From an uncultured Bacteroides sp. (GTDB lineage: Bacteria > Bacteroidota > Bacteroidia > Bacteroidales > Bacteroidaceae): 37,799 nt of DNA. Where the stretch lies: assembly GCA_900755095.1 (NCBI GenBank), contig CAAEFE010000005.1, positions 1-37,799 of the forward strand, read 5' to 3'. Below are positions 17,189-25,601 of the stretch, in pieces (the stretch's first letter is position 1; each line of letters starts with the position of its first letter). The notes under the pieces were generated by a model that saw nothing but the letters and a program-made list of their open reading frames with translations, did no database searches and was not told the DNA's origin. Both the position numbers and the translations under genes were made by a program.

Positions 17189-18373
17189 ATGGATTCAAAT
17201 AATCTTACACCTTTGAGGAAAGGGGTGGTGGGGGTACAATTCTTGTTTGTAGCTTTCGGTGCTACGGTACTCGTACCGTTATTGGTAGGGCTTGACCCTT
17301 CTACAGCTCTGTTTACAGCAGGTATTGGTACGCTTATCTTTCATGCGGTTACGCGTGGAAAGGTTCCTGTCTTTCTGGGGAGTAGTTTCGCATTTATTGC
17401 GCCTATCATTAAAGCGACAGAACTTTATGGGTTGCCCGGCACCTTATCCGGCATGGTTGGAGTAGCATTAGTTTACTTTGTGATGAGTGCGCTTGTCAAA
17501 TGGCAGGGAGTGAGGGTGATTGAGCGGCTGTTTCCTCCTGTTGTCATAGGACCTGTCATCATTCTGATAGGTTTGTCACTGGCGGGAACAGGAGTGAATA
17601 TGGCAAAAGAGAACTGGGTACTGGCACTGCTTTCGTTGGTTACCGCAGTCGTTGTTTCAATGAAAGCCAAAGGGCTTTTGAAACTGATTCCTATCTTCTG
17701 TGGAATTGTAGTAGGGTATCTGGCTGCATGGCTTTTCTACGATTTGGATTTGTCCGGTGTCAGGGATGCTGCCTGGATTGGATTGCCGCAGTTTGTCTTT
17801 CCTAAATTCTCATGGGAACCTGTGTTGTTTATGATTCCGGTAGCCATTGCTCCGGTGATAGAACATATTGGTGATATTTATGTCGTTAATACGGTCACCG
17901 GAAAAGATTTCGTGAAAGATCCGGGGTTGCACCGCACCTTATTGGGTGATGGTCTGGCCTGTTTCTGTGCCGGATTGCTGGGTGGGCCTCCTGTGACTAC
18001 CTATTCGGAAGTGACAGGAGCCATGTCACTGACAAAGATTACTAATCCGCAAGTGATCCGAATAGCTGCCATTTCCGCTATCTTATTCTCCGTTATCGGT
18101 AAAATCAGTGCATTATTAAGATCCATTCCAAGTGCGGTACTGGGCGGCATCATGTTATTGCTTTTCGGAACGATTGCTTGTGCGGGTATTGGTAATCTTG
18201 TGAATAATTGCATTGATTTGAGCCGTACCAGAAATATAATCATTGTATCTTTGACACTGACTGTCGGCATTGGTGGCGCTGCTTTTAATTGGGGCGATTT
18301 TTCATTGTCCGGCATTGGACTGGCAGCTTTGGTGGGAGTAGTTCTCAATTTAATATTACCCAGAGAGGATTGA
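17189..18373 (+). CDS. Uracil/xanthine permease family transporter (UraA-like)
   Basis: With the start at 17189 the protein has 395 residues and about 14 membrane segments, typical of the NCS2 nucleobase-cation symporter family. The substrate-contacting acids of UraA have counterparts at Glu225 (EHIGDI) and Glu274 (TTYSEVTG), and the strand segment SSFAFIAP near 65-72 fits the core. The short length and the SEVTG site favour uracil uptake by proton symport over purines, but this is inferred. The open frame extends 40 codons upstream, but those codons precede the promoter and encode an unlikely basic extension. The gene is alone and a perfect hairpin lies 41 bases past its stop. Confidence 0.88.
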   Translation: MDSNNLTPLRKGVVGVQFLFVAFGATVLVPLLVGLDPSTALFTAGIGTLIFHAVTRGKVPVFLGSSFAFIAPIIKATELYGLPGTLSGMVGVALVYFVMSALVKWQGVRVIERLFPPVVIGPVIILIGLSLAGTGVNMAKENWVLALLSLVTAVVVSMKAKGLLKLIPIFCGIVVGYLAAWLFYDLDLSGVRDAAWIGLPQFVFPKFSWEPVLFMIPVAIAPVIEHIGDIYVVNTVTGKDFVKDPGLHRTLLGDGLACFCAGLLGGPPVTTYSEVTGAMSLTKITNPQVIRIAAISAILFSVIGKISALLRSIPSAVLGGIMLLLFGTIACAGIGNLVNNCIDLSRTRNIIIVSLTLTVGIGGAAFNWGDFSLSGIGLAALVGVVLNLILPRED

Positions 18374-18414
18374 AATTCTATTCAAAAAAACATCCACTAT
18401 GCGGGAGTAAATGC

Positions 18415-18440
18415 AGGACTCCTGATTAAGCAGGAGTCCT
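18415..18440 (+). terminator. Hairpin downstream of uracil permease
   Basis: A perfect 10-bp stem (AGGACTCCTG 18415-18424 with CAGGAGTCCT 18431-18440) closes a 6-base loop. There is no T tract after it, so it is terminator-like rather than a textbook intrinsic terminator. Confidence 0.55.
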
Positions 18441-18458
18441 CCTAATATAGAAAAAAAG

Positions 18459-18537
18459 ATAGTGACGGTATATGATGGAAATAGTGACGGTATGGTTGTT
18501 GTATACCGTCACTATCCTTATCAAATACCGTCACTAT
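18459..18537. repeat. Four-copy 13-mer array (two direct, two inverted), 22-bp period
   Basis: ATAGTGACGGTAT occurs at 18459-18471 and 18481-18493, and its reverse complement at 18503-18515 and 18525-18537. All three spacers are exactly 9 bases, so the whole 79-bp block is a symmetric two-step palindrome with a 22-bp period. It lies in the gap between the convergent uracil permease and hcp genes. It could extrude as a cruciform, fold as a long RNA hairpin, or be a set of protein sites on one helical face. Confidence 0.9.
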
Positions 18538-18586
18538 TTTGTAGAAGAGAATCTGCTTGTAAAATACCCTTCTGTTTCCTTATCAT

Positions 18587-20218
18587 TTATGATAGAAACT
18601 TCACAATATCTTCATCCACTGTACTGATACCTCCGATCCCGAATTGTTCGATCAATACGTTCCTGACATTCGGTGAAAGGAAAGCGGGAAGTGTAGGACC
18701 CAAATGAATGTGTTTCACTCCCAAAGCCAGTAATGCCAATAAAACAATGACCGCCTTTTGTTCGTACCAAGCGATGTTGTATACGATAGGCAACTGATTC
18801 ACATCATCCAATCCGAAGATTTCTTTCAGTTTTAAAGCGATGACGGCCAATGAGTAACTGTCGTTACATTGTCCTGCATCCAACACTCTCGGAATGCCGT
18901 TGATATCACCTAAAGCCAGTTTATTATATCTGTACTTGGCACAACCGGCAGTAAGAATCACGGTGTCACCAGGTAATTTTTGAGCAAATTCCGTATAGTA
19001 TTCACGGCTCTTCATACGTCCGTCGCATCCTGCCATTACAAAGAATTTACGGATAGCTCCGCTTTTCACGGCGTCCACCACTTTATCTGCCAGGGCTGTC
19101 ACCTGTGCATGAGCGAATCCTCCGATAATCGTTCCGTTTTCAATGGCTACCGGTGGCTGACATTGTTTAGCATGAGCAATCAGTGCAGAAAAATCTTTCG
19201 GTTTTCCGTCTTTACGTTCGGGGATGTAATGTGCCCCGTCCAAGCCGCAGGCTCCTGTGATGTAAATACGATCCTTGTAGCTGGCATTTGCACGTGGCGG
19301 AACGATACAGTTACTTGTGAACAAGATAGGACCGTTGAAACTTTCAAATTCCTCTTTCTGCTTCCACCAGGCGTTTCCGTAGTTTCCTGCCAGATGCTTG
19401 TACTTCTTTAGTTGAGGATAATAATGTGCAGGCAACATTTCGCTGTGAGTATATACATCTACTCCTGTACCCTCTGTTTGTTCCAATAACTCTTCCAGGT
19501 CTTTCAAGTCATGTCCGCTGATTAATATACCCGGATTATTGCGTACACCGAGACTCACTTGTGAGATTTCCGGATTTCCGTAGCTGCTGGTATTCGCTTT
19601 ATCCAGCTGTGCCATTGCCGATACTCCATACTTTCCTATTTCCAAAGTCAGCTGAACCAGTTCTTCCACTGTAATATCATTGCGGGTCAGTTCAGACAAG
19701 GCATGTTGCATGAAAGCAAATATTTCCGGTGACTCGTAGCCCAGGTTATGCGCATGCTCTACGTAGGCAGCCATTCCTTTCAGGCCATAGTGTACAAGTT
19801 CTTTCAGTGAGCGGATATCCTCGTTGGGAGTGCGAAGCACACCGACCGTTTTTGATTTCTCTTCAAACTCATCTTCGTTTCCATCCCAAAGACATTCGTC
19901 AGGAGCATTTTCGATCTTTATCTTGTTGCCAAGTTCTTTTTTCAGTTTCAGTCCTTCTTTGATTTTTTCAGTGATAGCCACTTTATCAAAATTGGCGTTG
20001 GTGATGGTAATGAACAAAGCATCATAGATAAATTTGTCTGCTTGTTCGGAAGGATGTCCATCTTTACGCAGATGTTCGTTGTAGACAGCAATTCCACGTA
20101 CTACGAAGAGTAGTAAGTCTTGCAGGTTAGCCACTTCAGACGTTTTACCGCACACACCTTTCAAGGTACAACCGGTACCCATTGCGGTTTCTTGACATTG
20201 ATAACAGAACATACTCAT
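18587..20218 (-). CDS. hcp: Hydroxylamine reductase / hybrid-cluster protein
   Basis: This 543-residue protein carries the N-terminal cluster ligands Cys5, Cys8, Cys17 and Cys23 (C-x2-C-x8-C-x5-C), the pattern of class I Hcp from strict anaerobes with a [4Fe-4S] cluster. Hybrid-cluster ligands are in the C-terminal half, including GACGLDG, the cysteine in MAGCDGR, TAGCAKY and AGQCNDSYS. Hcp proteins reduce hydroxylamine and are now thought to act mainly as nitric-oxide reductases under nitrosative stress. The gene has its own promoter with a perfect Crp/Fnr-type palindrome centred near -41, and a Crp/Fnr gene lies directly upstream. It is cytosolic. No partner reductase gene (hcr) is adjacent. 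Confidence 0.95.
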   Translation of the reverse strand: MSMFCYQCQETAMGTGCTLKGVCGKTSEVANLQDLLLFVVRGIAVYNEHLRKDGHPSEQADKFIYDALFITITNANFDKVAITEKIKEGLKLKKELGNKIKIENAPDECLWDGNEDEFEEKSKTVGVLRTPNEDIRSLKELVHYGLKGMAAYVEHAHNLGYESPEIFAFMQHALSELTRNDITVEELVQLTLEIGKYGVSAMAQLDKANTSSYGNPEISQVSLGVRNNPGILISGHDLKDLEELLEQTEGTGVDVYTHSEMLPAHYYPQLKKYKHLAGNYGNAWWKQKEEFESFNGPILFTSNCIVPPRANASYKDRIYITGACGLDGAHYIPERKDGKPKDFSALIAHAKQCQPPVAIENGTIIGGFAHAQVTALADKVVDAVKSGAIRKFFVMAGCDGRMKSREYYTEFAQKLPGDTVILTAGCAKYRYNKLALGDINGIPRVLDAGQCNDSYSLAVIALKLKEIFGLDDVNQLPIVYNIAWYEQKAVIVLLALLALGVKHIHLGPTLPAFLSPNVRNVLIEQFGIGGISTVDEDIVKFLS

Positions 20219-20262
20219 AACTTTTACGTTTTTAATTAGTCCAATATTTTATTTATTGAACG

Positions 20263-20270
20263 CAAAAGTA
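20263..20270 (-). promoter_or_regulatory. -7 box for hcp
   Basis: The minus strand reads TACTTTTG followed by CG, a full TAnnTTTG match, 45 bases upstream of the hcp start. Transcription is predicted to start near 20259. Confidence 0.65.
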
Positions 20271-20292
20271 GAGGAAAAGTTTCAGGTGATTC

Positions 20293-20308
20293 TGTAACCA
20301 ATGTTACA
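20293..20308 (-). promoter_or_regulatory. Crp/Fnr-family operator of hcp (TGTAAC-N4-GTTACA)
   Basis: TGTAAC and GTTACA form a perfect 6+6 dyad around CAAT. The centre (20300.5) is about 41 bases upstream of the predicted hcp start, the class II activator position used by Crp/Fnr proteins. The neighbouring Crp/Fnr gene is the natural candidate to bind it. Confidence 0.7.
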
Positions 20309-20371
20309 ACAATGAATATTTTTTATCTAAAACACTCATTATTCGATTCATAAATCTTTAAACTGCTCCTA

Positions 20372-21040
20372 TTATTGAATAAGCCGTACCAGTTGTTCTT
20401 TCTGTAAAATAGTGATATGCTTGCGATCGGCTATCAATAATCCATCTTCCTGCATGTGCGCCAGTTCACGGGCGAGGGAAGGACGGGATACTCCGAAATA
20501 ATCACTCAATTCCTGTTGTGAACGGTCGAGGGTGATATGCGTCTGTTGTTGCTGTTTGTATAATCGGAGCAAGTACGAAGCAAGTTTCTGACGAATCGTT
20601 TTAAACGACATAAAGAAAAGCTTATCCGATAAAGTCCGTGCATAATTGGCAGAAAGATTCATATAGTTTTCCAAAAACTGCTCGTTCTTACGGAATAAAC
20701 TCAATACACTTGATTTAGGAAGTTCGATAACCTCTGTCGGTTCGTTGGCAGTCACTTCCACCGGATAGCGGTTCTCCTCACCGAACAGAAACAGAGGGGC
20801 AATCGCTCTTGGAGCAGCGATGTCTTCCACTTTGATAAGACGTCCCGAATAATCAATCATCTCTCCACGCACGCTTCCTTTGGTCAGGATGACGAGGCGA
20901 TTGCACACAGCTCCTTGTTGAGCCAGGATTTCTCCTTTCTTATAAGAACGTGTATGGAAACTGATCTCTTCCAGATCGGCAAAAAGTCTTTCCGGAGTGA
21001 TCCCCCGGAATAAGGGATTGTTGACGAGTGCAGGTATCAT
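20372..21040 (-). CDS. Crp/Fnr-family regulator, probable HcpR-type activator of hcp
   Basis: This 222-residue protein has an N-terminal cyclic-nucleotide-binding-like sensor domain (about 1-115), a dimerisation helix (about 120-150) and a winged helix-turn-helix at about 174-197 with recognition helix VSRPSLARELAHM. It has a single cysteine (Cys46), so it cannot hold an Fnr-type [4Fe-4S] cluster. That fits the haem- and NO-sensing HcpR/DNR branch, though the ligand is inferred. It begins 10 bases after the kinase gene and is the third gene of the NtrC-family operon. It lies 153 bases upstream of hcp, whose promoter carries a fitting palindrome. Confidence 0.88.
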   Translation of the reverse strand: MIPALVNNPLFRGITPERLFADLEEISFHTRSYKKGEILAQQGAVCNRLVILTKGSVRGEMIDYSGRLIKVEDIAAPRAIAPLFLFGEENRYPVEVTANEPTEVIELPKSSVLSLFRKNEQFLENYMNLSANYARTLSDKLFFMSFKTIRQKLASYLLRLYKQQQQTHITLDRSQQELSDYFGVSRPSLARELAHMQEDGLLIADRKHITILQKEQLVRLIQ

Positions 21041-21050
21041 ATATCAATAG

Positions 21051-22364
21051 TTATTTGAATTTTAAAATAAACGTTGTTTCTTTCTCCCGCAGCAAAGTGA
21101 GACTCCCGCCCGAAAGACGCATGATCTGTCGTGAAATACTAAGTCCGATTCCGCTACCATTTTCTTTGGTGGTGAAGAAAGGAATAAAGATATGTTCTGC
21201 TATTTCCGACGGGATTTCAGGACCGTTGTTTTTGATCTCGATCCATATTTCTTCCATATCATTGCAATAAGCCCGAAGCTCGATTCTACCATCCGGCTGG
21301 CTGCCGATTGCCTGGATGGCATTCTTCAGAAGATTGATAACTACCTGGGCGATGAGGTTTTCATCCGCATACAGAATTAAGTCCGCAGGAGAAATCTCCG
21401 TGTGGAAACAAATGGTGTCACACGGATTCTGATGGCGGGCAAGTTCAATCATCCTTTCTATGAACGCTTTCACATAGAACAATGACGGTTCCGGTGCAGG
21501 TATGCGTGTAAACTGCCGGTAAGATTCTACAAAAGAGAGCAACCCTTTTCCTGTGGTGCTGATGGTCTGCAACCCGTGACTGATCTCTTCATCTTTACCC
21601 TCGGACATGGAAAGAAGAGTGTCACAAAGAGAAGTGATAGGCGTGACCGAATTCATGATTTCATGCGTCAGAACCCGTGTCAGGCGAATCCATGAATCTA
21701 TTTCCTTTTCATCAAGTTCGGTATTGATATCATTCAGAGCCAGAATACGCAGATGCTCTTTGCGCACATTGATTTCCGATACACGTATGGATAGATTAAC
21801 GGTTCCCCGTTCGTTGTGAAATATCACTTGCAGTTTGTCTCCGGGACGGCAGTTCTCTATTTTCTCCATGAGCGTAGTGTCTACTTTACTCAACTGATGG
21901 ATATGCGTGAATATATTCAGCCCCAAAAGACGGAGTGCCTCCTTGTTCTTCTGATAAACAGCCCCATTGTCATTGAGTACCAGCAATCCTGTACTGACAA
22001 AATCCAGAATCAGCTCGTAATATTTCTCTTGTTGTGCGGTTTCCGCTTTTACATTATATAAGATATGTCCCACCCGGTTGAGTGCCCGGTTGATCTTTTG
22101 GCTTTCGGGAGTACCGTTTTCTTCGGGAAAATGAAAAGTGTTATCATTATTTTCAAGCGCGTTAATCATGAAAAGCACCTGCTTGGTGTGAAGCTGGTAC
22201 AGGCGGATTTGCCAGATGATACTAAGTACCAGCAGACAAAGACTGATGCCCAACCAACCGTATGATTGATGAATACCGAACCAGACAGTCGATATACAGA
22301 AAAGTACAGTCAGCAAAACTCTGAACCAGTACCGAATCCCCAGTTGTTGGATCTGTGAGCTCAT
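21051..22364 (-). CDS. NtrY-like PAS sensor histidine kinase
   Basis: This 437-residue kinase has two N-terminal membrane segments (about 14-30 and 34-52) with almost no periplasmic loop, so it likely senses a membrane or cytosolic signal. A PAS-like domain follows (about 112-215), then a HisKA domain with His234 in LTHEIMNSVTPI and an HATPase domain (N-box NLLKNAIQAI, G-boxes IKNNGPEIP and GSGIGLSI). The HEIMNSVTP form is typical of kinases that pair with NtrC-family regulators. Its ATG overlaps the regulator's stop by 4 bases, so the pair is translationally coupled, and the Crp/Fnr gene follows 10 bases later. The signal is unknown. Confidence 0.9.
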   Translation of the reverse strand: MSSQIQQLGIRYWFRVLLTVLFCISTVWFGIHQSYGWLGISLCLLVLSIIWQIRLYQLHTKQVLFMINALENNDNTFHFPEENGTPESQKINRALNRVGHILYNVKAETAQQEKYYELILDFVSTGLLVLNDNGAVYQKNKEALRLLGLNIFTHIHQLSKVDTTLMEKIENCRPGDKLQVIFHNERGTVNLSIRVSEINVRKEHLRILALNDINTELDEKEIDSWIRLTRVLTHEIMNSVTPITSLCDTLLSMSEGKDEEISHGLQTISTTGKGLLSFVESYRQFTRIPAPEPSLFYVKAFIERMIELARHQNPCDTICFHTEISPADLILYADENLIAQVVINLLKNAIQAIGSQPDGRIELRAYCNDMEEIWIEIKNNGPEIPSEIAEHIFIPFFTTKENGSGIGLSISRQIMRLSGGSLTLLREKETTFILKFK

Positions 22365-23701
22365 AATCCGAATTTTTTCATCTTGTTATAGAGCGTCTGC
22401 CGGGTTATTCCCAGTTGAGCGGCCACTGCCGATAGATTTCCCGCACAGGCATCGAGCGCTTTCCGTATCATCTGCACTTCCATTTCTTCCAGGGTGGAGA
22501 TACTCTGTTCCTGAATGGCTATCCGTGGTACGGATAATTGGAATAATTCAGCAGGAATCAGCGGACTGTCATTGATGATAACCGCCTTTTCGATGACGTG
22601 CTCCAATTCGCGGATATTACCATACCAGGGATGCGCAGTCAATTTATCCTTTGCTTCGGGAGTGAACTTCATCAACGACTTGTCATATTGCTTGCAGAAG
22701 TGAACCATAAATCGCTCGGCCAATGGGATAATATCCTCTTTCCGTTCGCGCAGGGGAGGAATTTCCACATGAATGGTATTGATGCGGTAGAGCAAGTCTT
22801 CCCGGAATTCGCCTTTCGCTACCATCTCCTGCAGGTTCCGGTTCGTGGCACATATCAGTCGGATATCAATAGGAATTGGCGTGTTACTTCCCACTTTCAC
22901 AATGCTTCGCCGTTGGATGGCGGTTAGTAGCTTTGCTTGCAGATGGTAGGGCAAATTTCCTATTTCGTCGAGAAACAGCGTACTCTTTTCGGCAGCCTCG
23001 AACTTACCTGTCCGGTCGGTGTGTGCATCAGTGAACGACCCTTTTACATGTCCGAAAAGCTCACTCTCGAATAAAGATTCGGTGATGGTTCCCATATCCA
23101 CAGCAATCATTTCTTTATATTTGCGGTTGGAAAGCACATGGATTTCCCGTGCCAGCATCTCTTTTCCCGTTCCGTTTTCACCCGTTATCAAGAGGTTGGC
23201 ATCGGTGACGGCAACCTTTTCAATCAAAGCCCGTAGTTGTTGCATAACCTTGCTTTCTCCCCAGTACATAGGCGAGTGAACAGGCTTTTCTTTACTTGCC
23301 GTTTTCCTGTCGTTGTGCGTAGAGGTTGCTGCGGTTTGCAGTGTTTCCACCAGTTTCTGGTTGTCCCAGGGTTTGACGATAAAGTCCGTTGCTCCCTCTT
23401 TAATACCCCGGATAGCCAGTTCAATATCGGCATAAGCCGTAAAAAGTACGACCGGAAGATCCGGACGTACTTTTTTTATTTCATGTAACCAGAATAATCC
23501 CTCATTGCCGGTATTGATGCCCGATGTGAAATTCATGTCCAGCAATACCACTTCCGGTATTTCCTCCCGTAGGACGCTCGTCAGGGTGACAGGCGAGGAG
23601 AGTGCAACGACCTTTGAGAAATAACTTTTTAAAAGGATTTGTATGGCAGTCAGCACCCCTTTATTGTCGTCTACAATGATGATTGTTCCAGATTTACTCA
23701 T
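22361..23701 (-). CDS. NtrC-family sigma-54-dependent response regulator
   Basis: This 446-residue activator has a receiver domain (Asp11/Asp12, phospho-acceptor Asp55, Lys110), an AAA+ domain (about 145-375) and a C-terminal Fis-type helix-turn-helix (LSAVAAQLGITRQTLYNKM). Walker A is GENGTGKE at 174-181 and Walker B is FLDE (Asp245-Glu246). The sigma-54-contacting loop reads GSFTDA (221-226) instead of GAFTGA; the key Phe-Thr are kept. After Asp55 there is a short insert (about 57-67) before the next helix. It heads the operon with the PAS kinase and the Crp/Fnr regulator. Its best target in the window is the sigma-54 promoter with twin palindromes ahead of the ABC operon. Confidence 0.93.
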   Translation of the reverse strand: MSKSGTIIIVDDNKGVLTAIQILLKSYFSKVVALSSPVTLTSVLREEIPEVVLLDMNFTSGINTGNEGLFWLHEIKKVRPDLPVVLFTAYADIELAIRGIKEGATDFIVKPWDNQKLVETLQTAATSTHNDRKTASKEKPVHSPMYWGESKVMQQLRALIEKVAVTDANLLITGENGTGKEMLAREIHVLSNRKYKEMIAVDMGTITESLFESELFGHVKGSFTDAHTDRTGKFEAAEKSTLFLDEIGNLPYHLQAKLLTAIQRRSIVKVGSNTPIPIDIRLICATNRNLQEMVAKGEFREDLLYRINTIHVEIPPLRERKEDIIPLAERFMVHFCKQYDKSLMKFTPEAKDKLTAHPWYGNIRELEHVIEKAVIINDSPLIPAELFQLSVPRIAIQEQSISTLEEMEVQMIRKALDACAGNLSAVAAQLGITRQTLYNKMKKFGL

Positions 23702-23723
23702 TTTCGTTCAAGTTTGTAAAGCG

Positions 23724-23731
23724 CAAACTTA
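23724..23731 (-). promoter_or_regulatory. Promoter of the NtrC-family regulator operon
   Basis: The minus strand reads TAAGTTTG (a full -7 match), with CTTG at 23753-23756 as a near -33 element 21 bases upstream. A 7-bp dyad (AAGTTTG 23710-23716 with CAAACTT 23724-23730) overlaps the box and could be an operator. Confidence 0.55.
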
Positions 23732-23798
23732 CGAAAAAAGGATGTGATAATTCAAGAATCGTAATTCAAAATTGATTTTATCCCCCTTGTATCTCCAA

Positions 23799-24602
23799 TC
23801 ATAACCACTGGAACTTCAATCCGAATGATAAACTAAGGTAGTCACGTGGACGGAGATAACTATTGTTTACCGCACTAATCACATAAAGGTCACACGTACT
23901 TATTTCATAGAAAAAGGTTACAGACTTGGCCATAAATCTACGTTGCGGGTCAATGTCATAGGTCAGGCGTTGTCCCATAAAGACATGGAAACGCACTTTG
24001 CTTGAGAAACCATAATACCCTTTCGGATAACGTTCCGGTTCGTTCACCCAGAACTGATTTCCAAATACGGTATTCACATAAAGACCACAGGCAAGAGGCT
24101 CTGTCGAGAATCCTTTTCCAATATTAATGCTCCAGGGCATATAGTTCTGCTTGAGCGTCATGGTCACTTTTGCTTTCTTCGAAGAATATTTCGGAATGAA
24201 TCCGAGCAATACATCCGTTTCCCACTGATTACGTTTTCCATAATCCCATCCTATACCGAAAGAGAGCAATCCCATATTTCCGGCATATTGTATTTTGGAA
24301 TGAGTCGGGATAATCCGTTCCCAGTTTCTGCGGAAACGGTGAACCCGATTATCGTAGCGGGTATGTTTGGTGTGCTTCGGTGTGGCAGGCAACACGGAGT
24401 CCGCTTTGATAATGGTGAATAAAGACTCCCCGTTACGAAAGGTGATAATTGAATCATCCTTGATGATAAAACGGAGCGAATCATCCTTGTAGTTGTTGAT
24501 GATTGTATCCCTCTTGCAGGTAGCAGACATCAGACCGGGAAGCAGGAGAAGCACGGACAGTACTCCCGCGCGTAAGATATAATTAGTATTTAACCAGCTC
24601 AT
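23799..24602 (-). CDS. Outer-membrane beta-barrel-like protein of unknown function
   Basis: I do not recognise this 267-residue protein. It has a signal peptide (about 1-27, ending near MSA). After it comes a charged stretch with short repeats (KDDSLRFIIKDDSIITF) and a basic segment (TPKHTKHTRYDNRVHRFRR). From about residue 105 there are alternating hydrophobic strands with many Gly and aromatic residues, ending in FGLKFQWL, which resembles an outer-membrane beta-barrel with a C-terminal aromatic anchor. The start overlaps the end of the upstream phosphoesterase gene by 20 bases, so the two are coupled. It may be the outer-membrane partner of that lipoprotein. Barrel topology is inferred from pattern only. 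Confidence 0.7.
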   Translation of the reverse strand: MSWLNTNYILRAGVLSVLLLLPGLMSATCKRDTIINNYKDDSLRFIIKDDSIITFRNGESLFTIIKADSVLPATPKHTKHTRYDNRVHRFRRNWERIIPTHSKIQYAGNMGLLSFGIGWDYGKRNQWETDVLLGFIPKYSSKKAKVTMTLKQNYMPWSINIGKGFSTEPLACGLYVNTVFGNQFWVNEPERYPKGYYGFSSKVRFHVFMGQRLTYDIDPQRRFMAKSVTFFYEISTCDLYVISAVNNSYLRPRDYLSLSFGLKFQWL

Positions 24603-25389
24603 ATTCGTATTTTTCCGGAGTTATTGTAAATACCAGATAAGTACGGTAATCCATACAATCACTGGTAACATAATGTATTCCATCATCAAAAATCACATCG
24701 TCCTGATGGTGATGGGTATGGGCGGCCGTGCAGAACTGTATTCCTGCATACTGTTTGACATAGTGTTGGAATACTTTTGCCACATTATCATTGAACACAT
24801 CCGTATAGGGACGCGCGTGCATACAAATGACCGTTTTTTCAAACTCATCCCGCCTGTTCGTTATCTCATTTTCCATAAAGGTAAAGTCCGGTACAGGTTC
24901 GGAGTAATCATACTCCAAAGCGTTGGTATTCAGGCAGACAAACTTCACATCTCCTGCGATGAAAGAGAAGTTTGTGGGGCCGAATACAGCCTTGTAGGTT
25001 TCCGCTCCCGTTCCCAGACAGTCATGATTTCCGATCAGAGCCACATAAGGCACATGAAGTCCGTTCATGATATCCCTTTGCCAAAGAAATTCCTTAGTCA
25101 GTCCGAAGTCACTCATATCCCCTCCGTGGATAACGAAGTCAATATCATTTCGTTGATTGATTGCTTTTACAAAATCTTCCGTTTCGTCATACCATCGTTG
25201 TGAGTCGCCCATTGTCACGAACCGTATCGTAGTTTTACCCTGGCAATTTGCTTCTATTCTTTCCATATTGTGGGCGTTGACCTCTGTTTCTCCGCTGATG
25301 CGGACGTCATACGGATGATAGTCTATCATACCGCATCCCGAAAGGAACAGGCACGAAAACAGTGCATATAAATTCTTCCTCTTCATCAT
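24583..25389 (-). CDS. Calcineurin-like metallophosphoesterase lipoprotein
   Basis: This 268-residue protein has a lipobox (Leu-Ser-Gly-Cys) placing the lipidated Cys at 19. The metallophosphoesterase motifs follow in order: GDSQ (Asp62), GGDMSDFG (Asp91), GNHD (120-123), His191 in MHARPY and His224/His226 in AHTH. The first motif is normally GDxH; here the fourth residue is Gln64, so the two-metal site is slightly altered. It would hydrolyse a phosphoester or phosphoanhydride at the cell envelope; the substrate is unknown. It is the first gene of a two-gene unit with the barrel-like protein and diverges from the ABC operon across a 265-base regulatory gap. Confidence 0.85.
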   Translation of the reverse strand: MMKRKNLYALFSCLFLSGCGMIDYHPYDVRISGETEVNAHNMERIEANCQGKTTIRFVTMGDSQRWYDETEDFVKAINQRNDIDFVIHGGDMSDFGLTKEFLWQRDIMNGLHVPYVALIGNHDCLGTGAETYKAVFGPTNFSFIAGDVKFVCLNTNALEYDYSEPVPDFTFMENEITNRRDEFEKTVICMHARPYTDVFNDNVAKVFQHYVKQYAGIQFCTAAHTHHHQDDVIFDDGIHYVTSDCMDYRTYLVFTITPEKYEYELVKY

Positions 25390-25416
25390 TACTTTAATAG
25401 TTTAGAAAACTAGATG

Positions 25417-25448
25417 CAAAGATAAAGTTTTCTATCGGGATGGACAAT
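25417..25448 (-). promoter_or_regulatory. Promoter of the phosphoesterase/OMP unit
   Basis: On the minus strand ATTG (25445-25448) lies 20 bases before TATCTTTG (25417-25424). The -7 box is a full match and the -33 box differs at one base. The start codon is 28 bases beyond the -7 box. Confidence 0.65.
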
Positions 25449-25509
25449 CTCCCCATGGATAATAGAGACTGTTGGAACAATTTAAAGGAGAAATGGAATA
25501 GTCTCCCGG

Positions 25510-25549
25510 TTGTCTAAAAATTAGACGGTACTGTCTAATTTTTAGACAA
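25510..25549. promoter_or_regulatory. Twin 15-bp palindromic operators, enhancer-like, ahead of the ABC operon
   Basis: GTCTAA-N3-TTAGAC occurs at 25512-25526 (centre AAA) and 25533-25547 (centre TTT). The centres are 21 bp apart, two helical turns, and the whole block is a perfect 17-bp inverted repeat with a 6-base middle. It is centred about 100 bases upstream of the predicted sigma-54 start. This is the usual place and shape of an upstream activating sequence bound by dimers of an NtrC-family protein. Confidence 0.75.
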
Positions 25550-25601
25550 TATTCAGAAAGGTTGAAATGATAAACACTTGATAATGAATTGTTATTCTTT
25601 T

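Noticed and set aside
18459..18537. CRISPR-like array
   Set aside because: The repeats are 13 bases, two are inverted, spacers are 9 bases and there are no cas genes.
20372..21040. Classical oxygen-sensing Fnr
   Set aside because: Only one cysteine is present, so an Fnr-type [4Fe-4S] cluster cannot form.
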